Below are positions 48,278-59,413 of a stretch of DNA of 64,000 nucleotides, piece after piece. The DNA is taken from contig OY804588.1 of NCBI GenBank assembly GCA_963680875.1, positions 79,818,829 to 79,882,828 on the forward strand, read 5' to 3'. The DNA comes from Bathymodiolus brooksi (lineage: Eukaryota; Mollusca; Bivalvia; Mytilida; Modiolidae). Numbering within the stretch: the stretch's first letter is position 1; each line of letters starts with the position of its first letter. A model generated the notes under the pieces. That model made no database searches and was not told the origin of the DNA. It worked only from the letters and a program-made list of their open reading frames with translations. The translations under genes were made by a program, and so were the position numbers.

Positions 48278-49915
48278 TTCTATCTTTGGTTTTCTAGTAG
48301 TGTTTTACCGTAATCTGTTTTAGTGGGGTTCGTTGTTGTTCTATCTTTGGTTTTCTATGTAGTGTTTTACTGCAATCTGTTTTAGTGGGGTTCGTGTTGT
48401 TCTATCTTTGGTTTTCTATGTAGTGTTTTACCGTAATCTGCTTTCGTGGGGTTCGTTGTTGTTCTATCTCTGGTTTTTCATGTAGTGTTTTACTGTAATC
48501 TGTTTTCGTGGGGTTCGTTGTTATTCTATCTCTGGTTTTCTATGTAGTGTTTTACCGTAATCTGCTTTAGTAGGGTTCGTTGTTATTCTATCTCTGGTTT
48601 TCTATGTAGTGTTTTACCGTAATCTGCTTTCGTGGGGTTCTTTGTTGTTCTATCTCTGGTTTTCTATGTAGTGTTTTATCGTAATCTGTTTTAGTAGGGT
48701 TCGTTGTTGTTCTATCTCTAGTTTTCTATGTAGTGTTTTATCGTAATCTGTTTTAGTGGGGTTCGTTGTTGTTCTATCTTTGGTTTTCTATGTAGTGTTT
48801 TACCGTAATCTGCTTTAGTGGGGTTCGTTGTTGTTTTATCTTTGGTTTTCTATGTAGTGTTTTACTGTAATCTGTTTTAGTAGGGTTCGTTGTTGTTTTA
48901 TCTTTGGTTTTCTATGTAGTGTTTTACCGTAATCTGCTTTCGTGGGGTTCGTTGTTGTTCTATCTTTGGTTTTCTATGTAGAGTTTTACCGTAATCTGTT
49001 TTAGTGGGGTTCGTTGTTGTTCTATCTTTGGTTTTCTATGTAGTGTTTTACCGTAATCTGCTTTCGTGGGGTTCGTTGTTGTTCTATCTCTGGTTTTCTA
49101 TGTAGTGTTTTACCGTAATCTGTTTTAGTGGGGTTCTTTGTTGTTCTATCTCTGGTTTTCTATGTAGTGTTTTACTGTAATCTGTTTTCGTGGGGTTCGT
49201 TGTTGTTCTATATTTGGTTTTCTATGTAGTGTTTTACCGTAATCTGTTTTAGTAGGGTTCGTTGTTGTTCTATCTTTGGTTTTCTATGTAGTGTTTTACT
49301 GTAATCTGTTTTAGTGGGGTTCGTGTTGTTCTATCTTTGGTTTTCTATGTAGTGTTTTACCGTAATCTGCTTTCGTGGGGTTCGTTGTTGTTCTATCTTT
49401 GGTTTTCTATGTAGTGTTTTACCGTAATCTGTTTTAGTGGGTTTAGTTGTTATTCTATCTCTGGTTTTCTATGTAGTGTTTTACCGTAATCTGTTTTAGG
49501 GGGGTTAGTTGTTATTCTATCTTTGGTTTTCTATGTAGTGTTTTACCGTAATCTGTTTTAGGGGGGTTAGTTGTTATTCTATCTCTGGTTTTCTATGTAG
49601 TGTTTTACCGTAATCTGTTTTAGGGGGGTTAGTTGTTATTCTATCTTTGGTTTTCTATGTAGTGTTTTACCGTAATCTGTTTTAGGGGGGTTAGTTGTTA
49701 TTCTATCTTTGGTTTTCTATGTAGTGTTTTACCGTAATCTGTTTTAGGGGGATTAGTTGTTATTCTATCTCTGGTTTTCTATGTAGTGTTTTACCGTAAT
49801 CTGTTTTAGGGGGGTTAGTTGTTATTCTATCTTTGGTTTTCTATGTAGTGTTTTACCGTAATCTGTTTTAGGAGTTTAGTTGTTATTCTATCTTTGGTTT
49901 TCTATGTAGTGTTTT
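48278..49915. repeat. M-family unit M4, the last unit with a CTAGTAG marker
   Basis: The CTAGTAG monomer at 48294 is the rightmost in the window; its lead-in is GTCGGCGG, one base off the usual GTCGTCGG. Compared with M3 the offset grows from 2,043 bp at the marker to 2,167 bp at CTATATTTGG (47041 and 49208), a gain of two monomers. GGTTTTTCATG near 48,475 and CTCTAGTTTTC near 48,717 are private. It ends in a six-G run (about 49,499-49,760) and AGGAGTTTAG near 49,870. Confidence 0.77.
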
Positions 49916-51218
49916 AACCTTAATCTGCTTTCGTGGGGTTCTTTGTTGTTTTATCTCTGGTTTTCTATGTAGTGTTTTACCGTAATCTGTTTTAGGGGGG
50001 TTAGTTGTTAATCTATCTCTGGTTTTCTATGTAGTGTTTTATTGTAATTTGTTTTAGTAGGGTTCGTTGTTGTTCTATATTTGGTTTTCTATGTAGTGTT
50101 TTACCGTAATCTGTTTTAGTAGGGTTCGTTGTTGTTCTATCTTTGGTTTTCTATGTAGTGTTTTACTGTAATCTGTTTTAGTGGGGTTCGTGTTGTTCTA
50201 TCTTTGGCTTTCTATGTAGTGTTTTACCGTAATCTGCTTTCGTGGGGTTCGTTGTTGTTCTATCTTTGGTTTTCTATGTAGTGTTTTACCGTAATCTGTT
50301 TTTGTGGGTTTAGTTGTTATTCTATCTCTGGTTTTCTATGTAGTGTTTTACTGTAATCTGTTTTATGGGGGTTAGTTGTTATTCTATCTTTGGTTTTCTA
50401 TGTAGTGTTTTACCGTAATCTGTTTTAGGGGGGTTAGTTGTTATTCTATCTCTGGTTTTCTATGTAGTGTTTTACCGTAATCTGTTTTAGGGGGGTTAGT
50501 TGTTATTCTATCTTTGGTTTTCTATGTAGTGTTTTACCGTAATCTGTTTTAGGGGGGTTAGTTGTTATTCTATCTTTGGTTTTCTATGTAGTGTTTTACC
50601 GTAATCTGTTTTAGGGGGGTTAGTTGTTATTCTATCTCTGGTTTTCTATGTAGTGTTTTACCGTAATCTGTTTTAGGGGGGTTAGTTGTTATTCTATCTT
50701 TGGTTTTCTATGTAGTGTTTTACTGTAATCTGTTTTAGGAGTTTAGTTGTTATTCTATCTTTGGTTTTCTATGTAGTGTTTTAACCTTAATCTGCTTTCG
50801 TGGGGTTCTTTGTTGTTTTATCTCTGGTTTTCTATGTAGTGTTTTACCGTAATCTGTTTTAGGGGGGTTAGTTGTTATTCTATCTTTGGTTTTCTATGTA
50901 GTGTTTTACCGTAATCTGTTTTAGTGGGGTTTGTTGTTGTTCTATCTTTGGTTTTCTATGTAGTTTTTTACCGTAATCTGTTTTAGTAGAGTTCGTTGTT
51001 GTTCTATCTTTGGTTTTCTATGTAGTGTTTTAACCGTAATCTGTTTTAGTAGAGTTCGTTCTTGTTCTATCTTTGGTTTTCTATGTAGTGTTTTACTGTA
51101 ATTTATTTTAGTAGGGTTCGTTGTTGTTTTCTCTTTGGTTTTCTATGTAGTGTTTTACCGTAATCTGCTTTCGTGGGGTTGGTTGTTGTTCTATCTTTGA
51201 TTTTCTATGTAGTGTTTT
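49916..51218. repeat. Tandem unit P1 (1,303 bp, 21 monomers)
   Basis: Starts at the inserted base of a 63-bp monomer reading TTTTAACCTTAATCTG and runs through a GTTCTTTGTTGTTTTATC monomer, CTATATTTGG, CGTGTTG with TTTGGCTTTC (50208), six-G monomers (50,345-50,690), a second AACCTT at 50783, GTAGTTTTTTACC near 50,963, GTTCGTTCTTG near 51,055 and GGGGTTGGTTG near 51,177. A private substitution (GTTAATCTATC near 50,008) differs from P2. The right edge is the duplication junction. Confidence 0.85.
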
Positions 51219-52521
51219 AACCTTAATCTGCTTTCGTGGGGTTCTTTGTTGTTTTATCTCTGGTTTTCTATGTAGTGTTTTACCGTAATCTGTTTTAGGG
51301 GGGTTAGTTGTTATTCTATCTCTGGTTTTCTATGTAGTGTTTTATTGTAATTTGTTTTAGTAGGGTTCGTTGTTGTTCTATATTTGGTTTTCTATGTAGT
51401 GTTTTACCGTAATCTGTTTTAGTAGGGTTCGTTGTTGTTCTATCTTTGGTTTTCTATGTAGTGTTTTACTGTAATCTGTTTTAGTGGGGTTCGTGTTGTT
51501 CTATCTTTGGCTTTCTATGTAGTGTTTTACCGTAATCTGCTTTCGTGGGGTTCGTTGTTGTTCTATCTTTGGTTTTCTATGTAGTGTTTTACCGTAATCT
51601 GTTTTTGTGGGTTTAGTTGTTATTCTATCTCTGGTTTTCTATGTAGTGTTTTACTGTAATCTGTTTTATGGGGGTTAGTTGTTATTCTATCTTTGGTTTT
51701 CTATGTAGTGTTTTACCGTAATCTGTTTTAGGGGGGTTAGTTGTTATTCTATCTCTGGTTTTCTATGTAGTGTTTTACCGTAATCTGTTTTAGGGGGGTT
51801 AGTTGTTATTCTATCTTTGGTTTTCTATGTAGTGTTTTACCGTAATCTGTTTTAGGGGGGTTAGTTGTTATTCTATCTTTGGTTTTCTATGTAGTGTTTT
51901 ACCGTAATCTGTTTTAGGGGGGTTAGTTGTTATTCTATCTCTGGTTTTCTATGTAGTGTTTTACCGTAATCTGTTTTAGGGGGGTTAGTTGTTATTCTAT
52001 CTTTGGTTTTCTATGTAGTGTTTTACTGTAATCTGTTTTAGGAGTTTAGTTGTTATTCTATCTTTGGTTTTCTATGTAGTGTTTTAACCTTAATCTGCTT
52101 TCGTGGGGTTCTTTGTTGTTTTATCTCTGGTTTTCTATGTAGTGTTTTACCGTAATCTGTTTTAGGGGGGTTAGTTGTTATTCTATCTTTGGTTTTCTAT
52201 GTAGTGTTTTACCGTAATCTGTTTTAGTGGGGTTTGTTGTTGTTCTATCTTTGGTTTTCTATGTAGTTTTTTACCGTAATCTGTTTTAGTAGAGTTCGTT
52301 GTTGTTCTATCTTTGGTTTTCTATGTAGTGTTTTAACCGTAATCTGTTTTAGTAGAGTTCGTTCTTGTTCTATCTTTGGTTTTCTATGTAGTGTTTTACT
52401 GTAATTTATTTTAGTAGGGTTCGTTGTTGTTTTCTCTTTGGTTTTCTATGTAGTGTTTTACCGTAATCTGCTTTCGTGGGGTTGGTTGTTGTTCTATCTT
52501 TGATTTTCTATGTAGTGTTTT
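51219..52521. repeat. Tandem unit P2 (1,303 bp), direct adjacent copy of P1
   Basis: AACCTT landmarks at 51219 and 52086 match 49916 and 50783 at exactly 1,303 bp, and TTTGGCTTTC at 51511 matches 50208. The copies look nearly identical; I noticed one base change (near 50,008 / 51,311). After about 52,521 the sequence continues with TTATTTTTTTAGGG monomers, the true continuation that the P1 junction skipped. Confidence 0.85.
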
Positions 52522-53239
52522 ACTGTAATTTATTTTTTTAGGGTTCGTTGTTGTTTTCTCTTTGGTTTTCTTTGTAGTGTTTTTACTGTAATCTATTTTA
52601 ATAGGGTTCGTTGTTGGTCTATATTTGGTTTTCTATGTAGTGTTTTTACTGTAATCTGTTTTAGTAGAGTTCGTTGTTGTTCTATCTTTGGTTTTCTATG
52701 TAGTGTTTTTACTGTAATCTGTTTTAGTAGGGTTCGTTGTTGTTCTATCTTTGGTTTTCTATGTAGTGTTTTAACCGTAATCTGTTTTAGTAGGGTTCGT
52801 TGTTGTTCTATCTTTGGTTTTCTATGTAGTGTTTTAACCGTAATCTGTTTTAGTAGGGTTCGTTGTTGTTCTATCTTTGGTTTTCTATGTAGTGTTTTAA
52901 CCGTAATCTGTTTTAGTAGAGTTCGTTCTTGTTCTATCTTTGGTTTTCTATGTAGTGTTTTACCGTAATCTGCTTTCGTGGGGTTCGTTGTTGTTCTATC
53001 TCTGGTTTTCCATGTAGTGTTTTACTGTAATCTGTTTTCGTGAGGTTCGTTGTTATTCTATCTCTGGTTTTCTATGTAGTGTTTTACCGTAATCTGCTTT
53101 CGTGGGGTTCTTTGTTGTTCTATCTCTGGTTTTCTATGTAGTGTTTTATCGTAATCTGTTTTAGTAGGGTTCGTTGTTGTTCTATCTCTGGTTTTCTATG
53201 TAGTGTTTTATCGTAATCTGTTTTAGTGGGGTTCGTTGT
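52522..53239. repeat. Cluster of 63-bp monomers with an inserted T or A
   Basis: A run of monomers near 52,560-52,920 has either five T before ACTG (TTTTTACTG) or an extra A (TTTTAACCG), so each is 63 bp. It is introduced by TTATTTTTTTAGGG (near 52,530) and closed by GTTCGTTCTTG (near 52,922). From about 52,960 ordinary monomers return, including GGTTTTCCATG near 53,006 and GTGAGGTTCG near 53,040. The same cluster recurs in each 2.8-kb unit further right. Confidence 0.78.
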
Positions 53240-54664
53240 TGTTCTATCTTTGGTTTTCTATGTAGTGTTTTACCGTAATCTGCTTTTGTGGGGTTCGTTG
53301 TTGTTTTATCTTTGGTTTTCTATGTAGTGTTTTACTGTAATCTGTTTTAGTAGGGTTCGTTGTTGTTTTATCTTTGGTTTTCTATGTAGTGTTTTACCGT
53401 AATCTGCTTTCGTGGGGTTCGTTGTTGTTCTATCTTTGGTTTTCTATGTAGAGTTTTACCGTAATCTGTTTTAGTGGGGTTCGTTGTTGTTCTATCTTTG
53501 GTTTTCTATGTAGTGTTTTACCGTATTCTGCTTTCGTGGGGTTCGTTGTTGTTCTATCTCTGGTTTTCTATGTAGTGTTTTACCGTAATCTGTTTTAGTG
53601 GGGTTCTTTGTTGTTCTATCTCTGGTTTTCTATGTAGTGTTTTACTGTAATCTGTTTTCGTGGGGTTCGTTGTTATTCTATCTCTGGTTTTCTATGTAGT
53701 GTTTTATTGTAATTTGTTTTAGTAGGGTTCGTTGTTGTTCTATATTTGGTTTTCTATGTAGTGTTTTACCGTAATCTGTTTTAGTAGGGTTCCTTGTTGT
53801 TCTATCTTTGGTTTTCTATGTAGTGTTTTACTGTAATCTGTTTTAGTGGGGTTCGTGTTGTTCTATCTTTGGTTTTCTATGTAGTGTTTTACCGTAATCT
53901 GCTTTCGTGGGGTTCGTTGTTGTTCTATCTTTGGTTTTCTATGTAGTGTTTTACCGTAATCTGTTTTAGTGGGTTTAGTTGTTATTCTATCTCTGGTTTT
54001 CTATGTAGTGTTTTACCGTAATCTGTTTTAGGGGGGTTAGTTGTTATTCTATCTTTGGTTTTCTATGTAGTGTTTTACCGTAATCTGTTTTAGGGGGGTT
54101 AGTTGTTATTCTATCTCTGGTTTTCTATGTAGTGTTTTACCGTAATCTGTTTTAGGGGGGTTAGTTGTTATTCTATCTTTGGTTTTCTATGTAGTGTTTT
54201 ACCGTAATCTGTTTTAGGGGGGTTAGTTGTTATTCTATCTTTGGTTTTCTATGTAGTGTTTTACCGTAATCTGTTTTAGGGGGGTTAGTTGTTATTCTAT
54301 CTCTGGTTTTCTATGTAGTGTTTTACCGTAATCTGTTTTAGGGGGGTTAGTTGTTATTCTATCTTTGGTTTTCTATGTAGTGTTTTACCGTAATCTGTTT
54401 TAGGAGTTTAGTTGTTATTCTATCTTTGGTTTTCTATGTAGTGTTTTAACCTTAATCTGCTTTCGTGGGGTTCTTTGTTGTTTTATCTCTGGTTTTCTAT
54501 GTAGTGTTTTACCGTAATCTGTTTTAGGGGGGTTAGTTGTTATTCTATCTTTGGTTTTCTATGTAGTGTTTTACCGTAATCTGTTTTAGGAGTTTAGTTG
54601 TTATTCTATCTTTGGTTTTCTATGTAGTGTTTTAACCTTAATCTGCTTTCGTGGGGTTCTTTGT
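53240..54664. repeat. Tandem unit Q1 (1,425 bp, 23 monomers)
   Basis: Landmarks TGCTTTTGTGG at 53281 and AACCTT at 54448 recur in Q2 at 54706 and 55873, both offset by 1,425 bp. The unit includes GTATTCTG near 53,525 (private to this copy), CTATATTTGG, TTCCTTG near 53,791, CGTGTTG and a six-G run (54,031-54,345). Near its end the AGGAGTTTAG plus AACCTT group appears twice, 186 bp (three monomers) apart, at 54448 and 54634. Confidence 0.82.
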
Positions 54665-56616
54665 TGTTCTATCTTTGGTTTTCTATGTAGTGTTTTACCG
54701 TAATCTGCTTTTGTGGGGTTCGTTGTTGTTTTATCTTTGGTTTTCTATGTAGTGTTTTACTGTAATCTGTTTTAGTAGGGTTCGTTGTTGTTTTATCTTT
54801 GGTTTTCTATGTAGTGTTTTACCGTAATCTGCTTTCGTGGGGTTCGTTGTTGTTCTATCTTTGGTTTTCTATGTAGAGTTTTACCGTAATCTGTTTTAGT
54901 GGGGTTCGTTGTTGTTCTATCTTTGGTTTTCTATGTAGTGTTTTACCGTAATCTGCTTTCGTGGGGTTCGTTGTTGTTCTATCTCTGGTTTTCTATGTAG
55001 TGTTTTACCGTAATCTGTTTTAGTGGGGTTCTTTGTTGTTCTATCTCTGGTTTTCTATGTAGTGTTTTACTGTAATCTGTTTTCGTGGGGTTCGTTGTTA
55101 TTCTATCTCTGGTTTTCTATGTAGTGTTTTATTGTAATTTGTTTTAGTAGGGTTCGTTGTTGTTCTATATTTGGTTTTCTATGTAGTGTTTTACCGTAAT
55201 CTGTTTTAGTAGGGTTCCTTGTTGTTCTATCTTTGGTTTTCTATGTAGTGTTTTACTGTAATCTGTTTTAGTGGGGTTCGTGTTGTTCTATCTTTGGTTT
55301 TCTATGTAGTGTTTTACCGTAATCTGCTTTCGTGGGGTTCGTTGTTGTTCTATCTTTGGTTTTCTATGTAGTGTTTTACCGTAATCTGTTTTAGTGGGTT
55401 TAGTTGTTATTCTATCTCTGGTTTTCTATGTAGTGTTTTACCGTAATCTGTTTTAGGGGGGTTAGTTGTTATTCTATCTTTGGTTTTCTATGTAGTGTTT
55501 TACCGTAATCTGTTTTAGGGGGGTTAGTTGTTATTCTATCTCTGGTTTTCTATGTAGTGTTTTACCGTAATCTGTTTTAGGGGGGTTAGTTGTTATTCTA
55601 TCTTTGGTTTTCTATGTAGTGTTTTACCGTAATCTGTTTTAGGGGGGTTAGTTGTTATTCTATCTTTGGTTTTCTATGTAGTGTTTTACCGTAATCTGTT
55701 TTAGGGGGGTTAGTTGTTATTCTATCTCTGGTTTTCTATGTAGTGTTTTACCGTAATCTGTTTTAGGGGGGTTAGTTGTTATTCTATCTTTGGTTTTCTA
55801 TGTAGTGTTTTACCGTAATCTGTTTTAGGAGTTTCGTTGTTATTCTATCTTTGGTTTTCTATGTAGTGTTTTAACCTTAATCTGCTTTCGTGGGGTTCTT
55901 TGTTGTTTTATCTCTGGTTTTCTATGTAGTGTTTTACCGTAATCTGTTTTAGGGGTGTTAGTTGTTATTCTATCTCTGGTTTTCTATGTAGTGTTTTATT
56001 GTAATTTGTTTTAGTAGGGTTCGTTGTTGTTCTATATTTGGTTTTCTATGTAGTGTTTTACCGTAATCTGCTTTCGTGGGGCTCGTTGTTGTTCTATCTT
56101 TGGTTTTCTATGTAGTGTTTTACCGTAATCTGTTTTAGTGGGTTTAGTTGTTATTCTATCTCTGGTTTTCTATGTAGGGATTTACTGTAATCTGTTTTAG
56201 GGGGGGTAGTTGTTATTCTATCTTTGGTTTTCTATGTAGTGTTTTGCCGTAATCTGTTTTAGGGGGGTTAGTTGTTATTCTATCTCTGGTTTTCTATGTA
56301 GTGTTTTACCGTAATCTGTTTTAGGGGGGTTAGTTGTTATTCTATCTTTGGTTTTCTATGTAGTGTTTTACCGTAATCTGTTTTAGGGGGGTTAGTTGTT
56401 ATTCTATCTTTGGTTTTCTATGTAGTGTTTTACCGTAATCTGTTTTAGGGGGGTTAGTTGTTATTCTATCTCTGGTTTTCTATGTAATGTTTTACCGTAA
56501 TCTGTTTTAGGGGGGTTAGTTGTTATTCTATCTTTGGTTTTCTATGTAGTGTTTTACCGTAATCTGTTTTAGGAGTTTAGTTGTTATTCTATCTTTGGTT
56601 TTCTATGTAGTGTTTT
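54665..56616. repeat. Tandem unit Q2 plus a partial extra six-G block
   Basis: A copy of Q1 up to about 55,970, with AGGAGTTTCG (not TTAG) near 55,829 and AGGGGTGTTAG near 55,951. It then repeats a CTATATTTGG to six-G segment (56,030-56,590), so the AACCTT landmarks at 55873 and 56617 are 744 bp apart, exactly 12 monomers. The extra segment has several private changes: GGGGCTCG near 56,081, TGTAGGGATTTACTG near 56,174, GGGGGGGTAG near 56,201 and TTTTGCCG near 56,242. Confidence 0.78.
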
Positions 56617-59413
56617 AACCTTAATCTGCTTTCGTGGGGTTCTTTGTTGTTTTATCTCTGGTTTTCTATGTAGTGTTTTACCGTAATCTGTTTTAGGGGG
56701 GTTAGTTGTTATTCTATCTTTGGTTTTCTATGTAGTGTTTTACCGTAATCTGTTTTAGTGGGGTTTGTTGTTGTTCTATCTTTGGTTTTCTATGTAGTTT
56801 TTTACCGTAATCTGTTTTAGTAGGGTTCGTTGTTGTTCTATCTTTGGTTTTCTATGTAGTGTTTTAACCGTAATCGGTTTTAGTAGAGTTCGTTCTTGTT
56901 CTATCTTTGGTTTTCTATGTAGTGTTTTACTGTAATTTATTTTAGTAGGGTTCGTTGTTGTTTTCTCTTTGGTTTTCTATGTAGTGTTTTACCGTAATCT
57001 GCTTTCGTGGGGTTGGTTGTTGTTCTATCTTTGATTTTCTATGTAGTGTTTTACCGTAATTTATTTTTTTAGGGTTCGTTGTTGTTTTCTCTTTGGTTTT
57101 CTTTGTAGTGTTTTTACTGTAATCTATTTTAGTAGGGTTCGTTGTTGTTCTATATTTGGTTTTCTATGTAGTGTTTTTACTGTAATCTGTTTTAGTAGAG
57201 TTCGTTGTTGTTCTATCTTTGGTTTTCTATGTAGTGTTTTTACTGTAATCTGTTTTAGTAGGGTTCGTTGTTGTTCTATCTTTGGTTTTCTATGTAGTGT
57301 TTTAACCGTAATCTGTTTTAGTAGGGTTCGTTGTTGTTCTATCTTTGGTTTTCTATGTAGTGTTTTAACCGTAATCTGTTTTAGTAGGGTTCGTTGTTGT
57401 TCTATCTTTGGTTTTCTATGTAGTGTTTTAACCGTAATCTGTTTTAGTAGAGTTCCATCTTGTTCTATCTTTGGTTTTCTATGTAGTGTTTTACTGTAAT
57501 TTATTTTAGTAGGGTTCGTTGTTGTTTTCTCTTTGGTTTTCTATGTAGTGTTTTACCGTAATCTGCTTTCGTGGGGTTGGTTGTTGTTCTATCTTTGATT
57601 TTCTATGTAGTGTTTTACCGTAATTTATTTTTTTAGGGTTCGTTGTTGTTTTCTCTTTGGTTTTCTTTGTAGTGTTTTTACTGTAATCTATTTTAGTAGG
57701 GTTCGTTGTTGTTCTATATTTGGTTTTCTATGAAGTGTTTTTACTGTAATCTGTTTTAGTAGGGTTCGTTGTTGTTCTATCTTTGGTTTTCTATGTAGTG
57801 TTTTAACCGTAATCTGTTTTAGTGGGGTTCGTTGTTGTTCTATCTTTGGTTTTCTATGTAGTGTTTTACCGTAATCTGCTTTCGTGGGGTTCGTTGTTGT
57901 TATATCTTTGGCTTTCGATGTAGTGTTTTACCGTAATCTGTCTTAGTGGGATTCGTTGTTGTTCTATCTCTGGTTTTCTATGTAGTGTTTGACCGTAATC
58001 TGCTTTAGTCGGTTTCGATGTTGTTCTATCTTTGGTTTTTAAGTAGTGTTTTACCGTAATCTGTTTTAGTAGGGTTCGTTGTTGTTCTATCTTTGGTTTT
58101 CTATGTAGTGTTTTACTGTAATCTGTTTTAGTGGGGTTCGTGTTGTTCTATCTTTGGTTTTCTATGTAGTGTTTTACCGTAATCTGCTTTCGTGGGGTTC
58201 GTTGTTGTTCTATCTTTGGTTTTCTATGTAGTGTTTTACCGTAATCTGTTTTAGTGGGTTTAGTTGTTATTCTATCTCTGGTTTTCTATGTAGTGTTTTA
58301 CTGTAATCTGTTTTAGGGGGGTTAGTTGTTATTCTATCTTTGGTTTTCTATGTAGTGTTTTACCGTAATCTGTTTTAGGGGGGTTAGTTGTTATTCTATC
58401 TCTGGTTTTCTATGTAGTGTTTTACCGTAATCTGTTTTAGGGGGGTTAGTTGTTATTCTATCTTTGGTTTTCTATGTAGTGTTTTACCGTAATCTGTTTT
58501 AGGGGGGTTAGTTGTTATTCTATCTTTGGTTTTCTATGTAGTGTTTTACCGTAATCTGTTCTAGGGGGGTTAGTTGTTATTCTATCTTTGGTTTTCTATG
58601 TAGTGTTTTACCGTAATCTGTTTTAGGGGGGTTAGTTGTTATTCTATCTCTGGTTTTCTATGTAGTGTTTTATTGTAATTTGTTTTAGTAGGGTTCGTTG
58701 TTGTTCTATATTTGGTTTTCTATGTAGTGTTTTACCGTAATCTGTTTTAGTAGGGTTCGTTGTTGTTCTATCTTTGGTTTTCTATGTAGTGTTTTACTGT
58801 AATCTGTTTTAGTGGGGTTCGTGTTGTTCTATCTTTGGTTTTCTATTTAGTGTTTTACCGTAATCTGCTTTCGTGGGGTTCGTTGTTGTTCTATCTTTGG
58901 TTTTCTATGTAGTGTTTTACCGTAATCTGTTTTAGTGGGTTTAGTTGTTATTCTATCTCTGGTTTTCTATGTAGTGTTTTACTGTAATCTGTTTTAGGGG
59001 GGTTAGTTGTTATTCTATCTTTGGTTTTCTATGTGGTGTTTTACCGTAATCTGTTTTAGGGGGGTTAGTTGTTATTCTATCTCTGGTTTTCTATGTAGTG
59101 TTTTACCGTAATCTGTTTTAGGGGGGTTAGTTGTTATTCTATCTTTGGTTTTCTATGTAGTGTTTTACCGTAATCTGTTTTAGGGGGGTTAGTTGTTATT
59201 CTATCTTTGGTTTTCTATGTAGTGTTTTACCGTAATCTGTTTTAGGGGGGTTAGTTGTTATTCTATCTCTGGTTTTCTATGTAGTGTTTTACCGTAATCT
59301 GTTTTAGGGGGGTTAGTTGTTATTCTATCTTTGGTTTTCTATGTAGTGTTTTACCGTAATCTGTTTTAGGAGTTTAGTTGTTATTCTATCTTTGGTTTTC
59401 TATGTAGTGTTTT
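56617..59413. repeat. Higher-order unit D1 (2,797 bp)
   Basis: Begins at AACCTT and ends before the next full unit. Order: six-G monomer; GTAGTTTTTTACC (near 56,797); GTTCGTTCTTG (near 56,888); TTATTTTTTTAGGG (near 57,060); 63-bp cluster; TTGTTATATC plus GGCTTTCGATG (57916 at CGATG); GTCGGTTTCGATG (near 58,008); GGTTTTTAAGTAG (near 58,036, a decayed relative of the CTAGTAG marker); two six-G runs separated by CTATATTTGG. The TTATTTTAG to 63-mer group is locally duplicated (57,480-57,780), with GTTCCATCTTG near 57,452 unique to this copy. Confidence 0.82.
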
